A stretch of 64,000 bases of DNA from Brachypodius melanocephalos (taxonomy: Eukaryota > Chordata > Aves > Passeriformes > Pycnonotidae), in NCBI GenBank assembly GCA_013398615.1, contig VZSR01003022.1:4448810-4512809 (forward strand), in the 5' to 3' direction. Position numbers and translations under genes: made by a program. Below the pieces are notes generated by a model. It worked only from the letters and a program-made list of their open reading frames with translations. It was not told the origin of the DNA and did no database searches. Shown piece after piece: positions 24,701 to 35,400 of the stretch (its first letter is position 1; the number at the start of each line of letters is the position of its first letter).

Positions 24701-26298
24701 GACTGTGCCCTTGCTGGTGACTTGCCTGGAATGAGGGTCTCCACCCCCTGAGATCTGTCACTAACTATGACTGGGGAGCTGCTTTCTCAAGACAAGGGCA
24801 CAACCACAGGCCAGAGACGCATGGGACCTTTGGGAGGTGACCCCTGCTCACAGCCTGCCTTTGCCATTCAGTCTCTGCTTCTGCATTTGGCAGCTCAGAC
24901 TGCCTGGCAGCTGTCTCTGCAACACTGCAGTCTCCCTTCTCTTTCAAGCTGAGCAGCAGTGTGGCTCTCCTGATGCAGCTGATTCTTCCTGATGGGGTGT
25001 ATTCTCAGCAGACATCCTGAGAAATCTTTTCCAGTCAGTTTTCCTCTGTAGGACAGGGTCTAACTATTAGCTGCCCCAATAGGAGCACAGGGTAGTTCTA
25101 AATGTGGTATTCTTTAAAGGGTTTTTTGTGTGGGAAATAGTGTCTGCACAGCAGGTTAAAAGGAGTTATAGAGATTCCTACTTGGTATCCACTGGTGGGA
25201 GAGGCTGCAGGATGCTGCAAAGATTTGTGTTCTTAGAAGGTGGTGGCTGCTTGGAAGGGCAATGCTGCCACAGGAATTGGTAGGTTTGGTTTTCTTCTGT
25301 CCCCTCTCCAGGTCATGGAAAGTCCTGCAAAAAAGCGGCTCCGGACAATGGCAAAATCTTCAATTCTGACCCAGCCAGAGGGCAAATGTGTTGGTCCAAC
25401 AAAGAAGAAGGTGACTTTTGACTCAAACTTAGCACAGTGTGATAAAGAAGGAAGCAGCAAGACCATACAGCCAGTGACCAAAGGCATGTCCCTCAAAGAG
25501 ACTGCAGACATCGTCGTCAAGTATTTGACCCCGTTCTACAAGGGGGGAAAATTTGCTTCCAAGGTAGGGTATAGCTCAAGGCCCTCTTTAGTAGAAGGAG
25601 AATTCATCTCTCTGGGAATCTGGGGCTCTGAGAACGGGGAAATGATCTGGATCTTGCCTTTTATTTCCAAGTTATGTTTTGGTGTGTGCTGTTTTAGTGA
25701 CTCCAGGTGCAGCAACTCCCCTCTCCCACAAAAGGGTTGGTGTATGTTGGTTCCACATTTCCTTGTGATTGTTCACATTTTCACATTTAACTCTGGCACG
25801 TTTTTAACTCCCACCTGTGGAGTAGCAGCAGCTCAGGTTCAGTGCTGGTGTAGTTGCCCTGTGTGTGCCTGGGCTTCTCCAGCACTGCAGGGCCAGCTGT
25901 GTGTGTTCAGTGTAGGAGTGGTTTGTGCTGCAGCCAGTCTCTGCTAATGACAAGACAAACATGGAAACAGACTGGTGAGGTAACTGGTGTCTGCTTTCTG
26001 CTCCTTGTCTTCTCCAATGATGCAGGATCTCTTCAAGGGCTTTGCCAGGCACCTGTCTCACCTACTGACCCAGGAGCAGAGCCCTGCCCACAAGACAGGT
26101 GTGTCTGGGGTTATTTCAATGCCAGATGGGTTCATGGCTTTAGAGGGGGGAGATGTCTTAAGTCTTAACTCAAAAGATGGTGTTTCTTCCCTTGCAGTGA
26201 AGGAAGAAGCACAGAGACTCATCAAGGAGTTTTTCAAAACAAGGCTCAGGTGTGAGAGTGAGACAGACTGGGAGGAGCTGCAGAGCTCAGAGAGCTGA
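18506..26298 (+). CDS. RECQL5: RECQL5, RecQ-like DNA helicase 5 (3' part of gene)
   Basis: ATP-dependent 3'-5' DNA helicase of the nucleus. The family member also binds RNA polymerase II to restrain elongation stress and removes RAD51 from DNA. Twelve exons join without a frame break: 18506-18733, 20176-20275, 20779-20815, 21654-21712, 21836-21912, 22389-22482, 22960-23100, 23505-24166, 24364-24442, 25312-25563, 26026-26098 and 26198-26298. They give 633 residues and a TGA stop. The product starts at the last part of the RecQ zinc-binding region (CRHAAIAKYFGD) and then carries the KIX domain, the RAD51-binding and Lys-rich region, and the SRI domain. The ATPase and most RecQ exons lie left of the window, beyond an intron longer than 18 kb that hosts SMIM5. 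No truncation is seen. Confidence 0.95.
20176..22482 (+). CDS. RECQL5: RECQL5 exons: KIX domain region
   Basis: Six exons (20176-20275, 20779-20815, 21654-21712, 21836-21912, 22389-22482, with 22960 onward completing the domain) encode a charged segment (KREWDNFYKKQM) followed by the KIX-type helical domain (RRISKLTVKGREHCLKMLEE, later YKAAVLKKVAEINKASK). In human RECQL5 this domain contacts RNA polymerase II. Phases match at every junction. Introns are 100-840 bp; the one before 21654 carries a compound trinucleotide repeat. Confidence 0.9.
21125..21199. repeat. Compound trinucleotide microsatellite (AGT)n(AAT)n(ATG)n
   Basis: About 75 bp in which one three-base unit grades into the next (AGT, then AAT/TAA, then ATG/GAT with a single GAC). 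It lies in the RECQL5 intron between 20815 and 21654. Confidence 0.92.
22863..22896. repeat. 17-bp tandem duplication
   Basis: Two perfect copies of gttactatggcttgtat sit head to tail, 64 bp before a RECQL5 exon. Confidence 0.85.
22960..24442 (+). CDS. RECQL5: RECQL5 exons: RAD51-binding and basic region
   Basis: Exons 22960-23100, 23505-24166 (662 bp, the largest) and 24364-24442. The start of the large exon keeps the FKPKRVGAGFP motif and an FxxA element (FQTA, 23553-23564), the BRC-variant RAD51-binding site described for human RECQL5. Further on, SQDISKFF (23859-23882) resembles a PCNA-interaction box, with Ser instead of Gln at the first position. The rest is low-complexity, Lys/Glu/Ser-rich and probably disordered. 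Confidence 0.92.
25312..26298 (+). CDS. RECQL5: RECQL5 exons: SRI domain and C-terminus
   Basis: Exons 25312-25563, 26026-26098 and 26198-26298 encode the Set2-Rpb1-interacting domain, which binds the phosphorylated C-terminal repeats of RNA polymerase II. Visible signatures are SLKETADIVVKYLTPFYKGG, DLFKGFARHLSHLL and the final helix VKEEAQRLIKEFF. The TGA stop is at 26296-26298. Confidence 0.95.
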
Positions 26299-27318
26299 TC
26301 CCTGCTGCTTGTTGGCTCTTCCTTCCTGCAGCAGCACCACCAGGAGATGTGGAAGAACTCAGACATGGAGGGTTTATGAGACTGCAGAAACAAGATTTAT
26401 TTTTCTTTTCCCCACTGCATTTTTGCTCAGTTCTGTCCTTAGTGACACACATTCCCAGGGAACCAGTTTTTGTGAACTCATGGTGAATTTCCCCAGTAAG
26501 TGGGGTGCTGAAACCCTCAAGGACCAAGAGGTGTGAAATTGTACCTGCTGCTGCCTTGGATGTTCTGCATTGTCTGCAATCTCTATTACCTGCAGAAGTC
26601 TGGGCAGGGCTCAGACTTTCCAGCTGGGACTCTGCTTTGGGATGGCACCTTGCTTTCTAAATGGCTCCTCCCCTTCCTCCCCCTCTCGTTTCAGTGTCAC
26701 CAGTAGAAGCTTTATGCTACAAGTTCTCATGCTTTGCTCAGGGCTGCCAGTGACAAACTCAGTGTTTGAGTTCCTGGATGGAATATTTTCTTTTAAGGGG
26801 CAGGGGAGGAGCATTTTGTTATTACCATGGAGGCAGTGCTTGCTTCCTAAAGGAGGAGAAACTTGGATTCTTTTTCTTTTAATGTGAACTTCTTTAACTT
26901 TGTCTGCCCTTTAATTTAAATGGTGATATTCTTTCACTATTAACCTCTGCAACACTTCCAGCCTTTGCTTGTAATCCCTAAAGCCATATTTGCTCCCTGT
27001 GCCTCACCAAAAGTCTGCAGTACAGGGGGCAGTGCTGCTGTTATAGCTGGGTAAGGTTCTGCTGTGACCCTCAAACTGACACTGTGGTACCTCTGCTGCT
27101 ATGTTTATATGGAACATGAACCTGATTCCCTGGCACAAGTCCTTCCTGTTGGATTTTTATTGGTTTCTGCCTCTATTCCATACCTACAGGGGCTGATGGC
27201 CTCAAGCTCGAGTGCTGCCAGAGGAATGTGCAGCCTCAGAGGCTGCTCAGGGGTTTGGATCACTGTATTCCACAGATGTATTTTTTTAAATGTTCTGAAG
27301 GGTATATGCAGAACTGAC

Positions 27319-27324
27319 AATAAA
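27319..27324 (+). terminator. RECQL5: RECQL5 poly(A) signal
   Basis: AATAAA lies 1.02 kb after the RECQL5 stop and is the first good signal on this strand. The 3' UTR is therefore about 26299-27345. Confidence 0.65.
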
Positions 27325-27643
27325 GCAATGTTACAACTGCTGTGGATTGTTCCTGGAAGCTTTTTCTGACCACTCAGTCATGCAGACTGGTCATAGGTAC
27401 ATTAAGCAGCATTCAGAGGGAAGCACCTGCCAGGGAAGATGCTGTAGTTCCCACTGGCATCAGCTCACCAGCAAAACTCTAACTGTGCATCAGGGCTTGC
27501 AGTGAGCACCTTCAGATCTATCCCTCTTCCCTGCCAACAGTGACAACATTTTCCTCAAGCTTTGCCCATTACATGCAGTTAATTTTTCCCAGGTTGTATG
27601 TAAGATCTATCATATCATACCTTCAAAACATCTCTGTGATTAT

Positions 27644-27649
27644 TTTATT
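27644..27649 (-). terminator. MYO15B: Candidate MYO15B poly(A) signal
   Basis: AATAAA on the minus strand, about 840 bp past the MYO15B stop codon. The region between the two convergent poly(A) signals (27325-27643) shows no gene. Confidence 0.45.
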
Positions 27650-28486
27650 GGAATTTACTAAAGGGCAGTTATTCCTCAGGTCATTAGGAGAGCTGTAGCG
27701 ATAAAAATAAATATTTTTGTACAACCCAAAACACAGTATAATACAAGTTCTGTTTGAAGATGCTTCCTCCATGGGCATGGAGCCATCACTGAAGTCTGAC
27801 AGCTGCATGGCCATGACTGACTTCTTTATAGTAGAGGGAAGCATATGCATGTAATTATGTCTGTGAGAAATTAATTAACAATAAACTTCCTTACCATTGC
27901 AGCTCAATCTGTGCCCCAGCATATGTGTTAATTGTATGATTAACACTGATCTGCTTTTCAATTAGGATGCTTTCTACAAACTCCTGCTTCACAAATCCAG
28001 CTACAGGACCTCTGCATATCAATTCAGAGACAAATTTGGCTCCTGGAAAACACCAGCAGCCCATGCAGGCATTGCACTGCCTCAGCTGGGCACTGGGATA
28101 CACAAATCTCTAGCAAGCACCAGGCTTTGCTCATGATAATTAATTCAAAACAGAAAGGAGGAGTTGCACAGTGCAAAGCTTGAAGGCAAGTGCTTGCTTT
28201 GGGTCAGCTGCTCTTTGTTGGAATGGGCTGTGGAGAGGCCCTTGGGGTTTGTTTAGCCACAACATGGATTGTTTCAAGGAAGTGCTTGGGGACTGAATGG
28301 CAGGTCACGAGGGTTATGGTCACTCCATCAACAAACACTGTGGTGGCATTCTTAGAAAGCAGCTGGCTGAGGTCATGGGTGTGTTCTGGAAGAGTCCTCT
28401 CTCAGTGACAGGTCAGGGAGCACTGATCAAGGTCAGAGAAAGGGAAATAGTGCTGTTTTCCTTGGCCATTCTGCTCCTTTTAGGTT

Positions 28487-31400
28487 CTAGGAGTGCAGCT
28501 CTGTTTTATCCAGGATGACAACAATCGTGTGGTACAGTTCTTTGGCCTGTCAAAACAAACCAGCATCAATCACTCTTTGCCCCTGAAAGAGCTGCTTCCC
28601 CTAATTAGATATCCCCATAAATCACTTCCCATAATTAAATATCAGCCATGTGCTGGGACCAAGCTGCACTTTGGAGCCTGGGAATGCAGTGTCTGCCTCT
28701 TCCTTTGGGATAGGAGAGAGGAGCGGCAGCACTGTCCCTTAGCAGAGGCTCTGCTGGGCAGGGGAGGGCAATTTGGGCGGTGCCAGGAGGCAGCTGCAGG
28801 TCCAGGCTGATCTCACCTGTGATAGTTCCACCCACAGAGCCTTGGGGCTGTCAGGGGAGCCGTAGTCAAGCTCCAGGCCGGGAAGGCCCCTGTCGGAGAT
28901 GGGACTGAGGGTGCGCATCCTCTGCAGCTCCTTCAGGGGAATGACCCGGGACACCGTCTGCAAGAGGGAGAAGCCACCAGCCACTCTCAGGAGCAGTCCC
29001 TCCGAGTGAAACCATCTGATTCCCACCACAAGTCATCTCAAAGGTCTGTTGAAAGCTGAGGGAAGGTCCGGGGCACGTGTGCAGGATGCAGGGAAGGCTC
29101 CAGCTGCCCAGCACAGCCCTGGAACTCCCACAGGATTGGGACAAACAGGAATGTGTTCTACACTTAGTTTTACTGTGCACTGTGCTTGTGAGCATGAACA
29201 CTGGTCTTACAAAAGAGCCCATGGCATGTCTGTGCTACACTGTCTTGCTTTGGGCCAGTGCTGGTGTCAGAGTGGCTGTGATGCAGGGAAGTCCAGCCTC
29301 TTCCTGCACAAATCCTTCTAAAGTCACAGTAAGTATCTGACAGACTTCAGGGGGAATTGTCTGGCATACCTGGGTGGTGCCATCCATCACAATGATCTTC
29401 TCCTTATTCACACCAAAGAAACAGGGCACAGGGACCATGTTATCGCTGATTCTCTCCACAACAAAGATGGTGTAGCCAAAGAAAGGCAATTTCATCACAT
29501 GCTCTAGAAGAAAGCAAAAAGTGGCCTGAGGGGAGCAGCTTTCAGCCAGCAATTTACTGCACCAGCCTGGGGTCAAAGCTGCCAGCGTTCCCAAGATTTT
29601 CCACATCAAAAAGTAGTATTGACAGTTCCTGTGTCCCTGGCTTCTGAGACTCAATTCTCAGCAACCTGAGTGGATGGCCTGTTCTCTTCTGACCTGAACA
29701 CAGACATGGAGCCAGAATATCAATTAAAACACAGCTTGTACAGAGCTCTGAAAATCCACTGCAGACTCCTTCCTACAGGAGATGGAACTTCTACTATGAT
29801 CACCATGCTTGGGAATAAGATCTAATCCATAGTGAGGGGCTGTCAGGGATTCCATTCTCACGGCCCATTCCAGGCTCCAAGAATCATCAACAGCCTCATG
29901 AATTGTCCCAAAAGTGCATTCAGAGCAGCTTCCAGAAAATGAAACAGCATAGAAACTGAAGTAGATCTGGATGTCTCCTCACCTATGAACTGGATTTTTG
30001 CCTTCAGTGGCTGGAGGGGCTGCCTTGTTCTCAGCAGTGTGGCCACGTGGTTGTGCAGTGCCTTGAGGCTGATGGAGGGCTGCAGAGTCTTTGGAATGTA
30101 TTCCTTCAGCTCTTCTCTGTGCCAAAAAACAGATTCTAATTCACCCCCTGCCCAGCTAAAATCAAACATCAGCCAGGGGATTAAGGGGAAGGAGGGGATG
30201 AGGCAACAACTTTCCATTGTGTATTTGGGAACGAGGGTGAAGGGGAACAGGAAGAGCACAATAGGTGATGCCTGCATTGGGTAAGGTGGAAGGAACCATC
30301 AGAGACAGTGAGACCATCACTGTCCACAGAGAATTCAGCTGGGCACCACTGACCAGTGCATGGAGAGAGATCCCTCCTTTCTGGAGACACCAAGAGCCCT
30401 CCAGTGACCAGCAGGGTTTTGCCATTTTCTTGCTGTTGGTGCTTTAAGGGGATCTGAGGGAGGCATTACCAAGCCAAAGTGCATAAGGAAAGGAAGGGGT
30501 GGCAAAGCACAGCTTAGAACAGCAGGACTGAAGGTTTTCAGTATCCAGGGGCAATTTTATTCCCATTGAGCTCTCACTACAGATTTCAGGTGTCCAGGGT
30601 TGAAACCTCTGACGCTTCTGAGAGAGAACAAAGGAGGATTCACCCAAATCATGAGCTCATGCCCTTCCTTCTTGGTGTTACAAATCCATGGCAATCAAAT
30701 TAAATACCATGGCACCCTCATGACCCTCTCTGTTCTCCAGAACCGGACATTTCCTAATTATTCAGAGAGGACTTCCAGGTACCTGCCCCGAACCCCTGTG
30801 GTGCTTATGGCCATCACAGATTCCCTTCTACCACAGACATACCTGGAGGGAGCAGAGTCCTGCTGCTCCACTTTGGTCCAGTACTGGAGCATTGCCAAAA
30901 GGCCCACCTGCATCTCCATTTCTTTACTCTGGCTCAGCAGGATCCTCCCATTCAGGTAATCCCACAGTACCTGAGGGACAGCACAGCAAAGAGACCTTTG
31001 TTAAACCTGCCAGAGGGTACAGGCAAGCCTGGGCAGGGCCAGGCTGCACAAACCCACATCCTGCCTTGCTGATAATGCCAAACAAAGGCTCTCTGAGCTC
31101 AGGAAGAGCCTGGGGAGCTGCACAATGTGTGGAACAGCACTGCTCCAGGCTAAGGCCACAGGCACAGAGCCTCCCTGACATCCATAGCTTCAGTGTTTAG
31201 TCACTGCCAGAAACAGCACACAAAGCCTATCAGCCAAAGCCCTCTTGCATTTTCATTCCCCTTGGGACATTCCTGTTGGCCAGAACACTATATTTGTCCC
31301 TGCTAGGGGGGATCCTGCTCTTGCTTACCTGTCCATAATGGACATCTGTGTAAATTTGGTTGTCAAAGTGCAGAGGTGTCCTCCAGATGAGCCTGCGTAA

Positions 31401-32471
31401 GGTCAGAGTGACCAGCTTGTCCTCCAGCAGGTAATCGTGGAGATACTCCTCCAGTTTTATTGGCCTCACCATTTTACCTACAGGACATAGAGAGAGGGTC
31501 ATCCATCCCTCTGGGTGGAGAGGCTGGCACAGGAGCCTTCCTGCACACCTCAGTTCCACCCTGCCCTGAGACTCCAACCATCAGCTGTCCTTGTCCAAAG
31601 GGACAAGAAGCCACACAACTCCTTCAGGAACAAGCAACACAGCCCCTGAGAAGGATCAGTCCTTAACCCCAATACTGCTTAAGAGGATCCTCCCAGGAGC
31701 CAGCAAGGGTGGAAGAACTGTTCCAAGCAGGAGCTGTGATGCTCCCTATTGCAGAGGCTGCTGGAAGAGAGAAGCTCCATGCTGGTCTCTACTTGCCAAG
31801 ATTTTTGTCTTCACTTCTGACAGCATAGAGAACAAAGTCCTGTATCTCTTGCTGTTCACCTATTCCCATCTGCTCACAGATCTCCTGCAAGAGCTCCTTG
31901 GCCACCTGAAGCAAGGAAAGAAGGAAATTAATACCATGACCAGGCAAGCCCAAGAGCAGGTAGACACATTATTCCTTGTCAGATAAGGGATTTCCCTGGT
32001 GTGGCTCAGAGTCCAGACCAATGAAGGAATTCACAGCTGGGAACTCACAGTGAATGTTCTGATCCTGGTGAGGTACTCCATGCCTCCAGGCATCAGCACC
32101 ACCAGCCTGCGGGCACCGCGTCCCTTCTGCAAAGGACAATGTTCAAGCAGCAAGACCATGCAGGGTCCCATCATGTTCCTCCCTCTCCTTCCTCATCCCT
32201 TCCTTCCACTTCCTGTCCACAGCACCTGCATCTTCCCTGCCCACTCCATGGCACTGCACTCCCCAAGCTCCTTCCATCCACACATTCCATTTCCTCTCCT
32301 GGACTGCCCCTGTCACACTGCACGTGGCACCTCCAGCACAGCCTCTTCCCTCTCCCCCTTCCCTGCCCCTCCATACCAGCAGTGCCTCCATCTCCACAGG
32401 GAAAGGGAGGTGTCGACGGCCTCCGTACAGGAAGTTTTTGCGCAGGTTGCTCTGGCAGATCTTGGCTATAT
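28487..32471 (-). CDS. MYO15B: MYO15B C-terminal FERM domain and stop
   Basis: Exons 32471-32377, 32126-32049, 31905-31797, 31477-31329, 30970-30843, 30116-29983, 29503-29370, 28957-28817 and 28546-28487. Landmarks are IAKICQSNLRKNFLYGGRR, VAKELLQEICEQMG, LRRLIWRTPLHFDNQIY, EELKEYIPKTLQPS, HVMKLPFFGYTIFVVER and SRVIPLKELQRMRTL. The final exon encodes 19 residues ending TELHS, then TAG at 28489-28487. The intron after 31797 has a GC donor. The MYO15A-type PDZ ligand at the C-terminus is absent. Confidence 0.9.
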
Positions 32472-35400
32472 CTGCAGGAAAAGGGAAAAGCTCCATGTGC
32501 TGAGCCAAACAGAGAACTAAACATCGTGTCCTGTGGTGTTGGATCATCCTGGCTGGGTTGAATTTAACCCCTGGTCACTGCAAAGAGACTTGACCTCACC
32601 TCCCACCTGCCAGGACACTCCAAACTATGGCAGTGTCCAGGACAGAGGAATGACAGGATGGGGGGATTAGATCTGGAATATTTGCTTTACAGGACACAGT
32701 CTTACCATGGTGGGTGCTGGATGGATCACTGCTGGCCAGCTGCAGGAACTTGGTGGCATAGGGCATCAGGGTTTTGGAAGGCAGGAAGTACCCAGTGAGC
32801 AAGTTTAGGAGCAACCAGCCCCGCATCTCGCTCTCCCTGCGGATCAGAAAGGACTGTGGGCGTCTTGGGACAAGGCTATTCCTGCTCTGAGCAGCTCAAA
32901 GTGAGCTTGTGCTCTTCTGAACACATCTGGCAGTTGACAGAAGAGGAGGTGTCAGCCCTTGGTCAAAGGTTTCTTGTGCTGAGCAAGAGATTGAATCAGT
33001 TATTCCAACAAACAAAGAAAGGGAACAATCAAAGCCACTCCAATGCCACTGCTGCCACCTCACAGGGCAGTGTGGGGCCAAGCCAGTCCTTGACTGGTGT
33101 TTATCAATTCCCCAAGGCTGAGAGGAGGAAATCAGGGCTCTGAGCACCACCACGACCAGGAGCCACCAGGAAAGTTTACTGGTGCCCAGATAGATCAGCT
33201 GCCAAGAATATAAGGAAAAATATCTACTAGAATGAAAACGCCAGATCCAGTGACTGGCAAAATGTCCTGTGTGCTCAGCAGGAGCTTCAGCAGCTGGGGA
33301 CAACCCATCATGAGGGGACACCCTCTCCCCTGGTGTCCCTGCAGCAGATGGTTCCTCTCCAGCTCTGCACACACAGGAGCTGGCAGTGCTGGTACTCACT
33401 GCTGAGGGTTGTAGGTGACCTGTTTGATGACCTGGCAGTAGATCTCATCGTGCAAATTCTCCTTCTCCTTGCAGAGCTGCATCCAGAGAGGAGAAAACAG
33501 CATCAGAGAGGGGATGAGAGCATTGATGTTCCCAGGTTATGTCTGTGCCCTTTCTCTCCCAACTTCAGAGCTCTGCCAGTTCGGCTTAAAGTTTGGGCTT
33601 TGCAGCCTCTAGTCTCTAGTGCTATTTAGGCTCAAAGAGGGAGAGAGGAGAGGCAGGTTGTGCTCTCATCCAGACTGTGATGTCCAGGGAAACCATTTAC
33701 GTGCAACCCCTCCCCACGGTCTGTTTCAGCTCCCTTCCTCATGTAGGAGGTGCCATTATGGCTCTCCCTGCTCTTTGCCTTCCCAGCAAGCTCTTAGCCC
33801 TCCATTCCCACTGATGCTTCTGCACTTTTCCCAGTGGAAGGTCACAAACCTGAAGGATTTCATAGATGCATTGGACCTCAGTCTGGTGCTTGTGTTTTGG
33901 CTGATCTCCCATGAACCTCATCAGCGCTGCAAGGCAAAGCCTGACCTTTAGTCTGAGCAGGGGTGGTTCTGCCATGGGGCTGGCAGTGGACAGGGAAATG
34001 TCCTGAAACTTCTCTGCTGCTACAAGGCTTGCACTGGGCATGTGGAGCCAGCCCAAAGCCCAGGCAGAGTGCTCTGGGATACTCTGCACTCAAGGCAAAG
34101 TCCCTTTTGCTGGAAGCTTTCAGCAAGCGCACAGGGGGTTATGAACTGCAGAGATGCCTTAGAAGGAGCCCTCCTCATCCAGTTTCCACTCCCACTGAGC
34201 CCCACAATGTCTATGTGTACCCACCCTGACCACCCCACTCCCCTCCTCTGCAGTGCTGTGTCCCAGGGAGGTCCTTACTCTGGAAGTTCTTTGTAGCCAC
34301 CTCGTTGATCTCATTGTCAGAGTACCGGAGCAAAGATGCCTGGATTGGGACCTACAGGGCCAGAACACAGGGATAAACCAGGGCTGTGGATCACACAGAG
34401 CTGTGCTCTGCAGCCTTCACCAGAGACTTGAGCTCCCAGGATCCCACAGGCAGCATTGGAGAGTAGGGGACACCTACACTCATCCAGAGACTGCAGCCAA
34501 GGATCTGATCTTTGATCATTTGGGGACAAAGGCAGAGGGAGTGCTGAAGCTGAGATTCTGGCTGTGGCCTGGGGGAGAGGCTGAGCTCACCTTGGTGTGC
34601 CGCACCAGGTCAGTGATAGTCTTCTTCTCAGCAGGTGTCCCCTTCAGGCCCTGCCTAGACAGAGGAGAGAGAACATGCAGTCCAAGAAATACCCCCAGAA
34701 ATGGCCTGGTGTGGGTCAGGCTACCCAGGTCCTGTTTGGGAAGGAGCACAGCCTACTCACATGGACTGAGCCTCTTGGAAGTGGATGGTGGCAAAGTCAA
34801 TCATGGTGTAATGGTCACCAGCGGGGACTAACATGGTGCTGGTGGCTTCTGGTGTCAGGCTGAGGAGAGAACTCTGCAGGAACACCACCAAACCCACCCT
34901 AAAACATCAGCTGAGGAACTACAGTGTGTATTCTCAGCTGCCAGGCCTCATCTGTGTATGGTGATTCCCCTCCAACACCGATGGATTTGAGTGTCTCATC
35001 TGCAAACACTAAGCACTCATCATCGTCCCTCAGAGGTCAGACACTACCAGAGCCATGGACCCACCCTGGCAGCGCCCACAGAACCCAGCCATGTCCCGTG
35101 GTGTTCCTCCCCAAGGGCTGCTCACCTCCCTGCTCTCTGTGTTCCTGCTCTCTGGGGAAGCTTTTGCATTTTTCTGCTGCTCTCTCCGCCGGTCCATGCT
35201 GGTGCTGAGGTAGTCAGGGGCAGGAGCCAGCTGCACCAGGCTGGTGGGGAACAGACCACAGCGGCCACCACTGGAGCCAAACTGCCACCCTGGAACAGCA
35301 ACAGAGAGAGTCAGGAGCCAGGGCAGCTGCCAAGAGAAACAGGCACTGAATCTCTCTGCTGAGAGGAGGCAACTGGGACAAACTGAGGCAAAGGAGAGCA

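Noticed and set aside
32143..32561. Several long overlapping frames on both strands near 32.1-32.5 kb.
   Set aside because: The stretch is a pyrimidine-rich MYO15B intron plus the exon 32471-32377; only that exon agrees with the protein frame.
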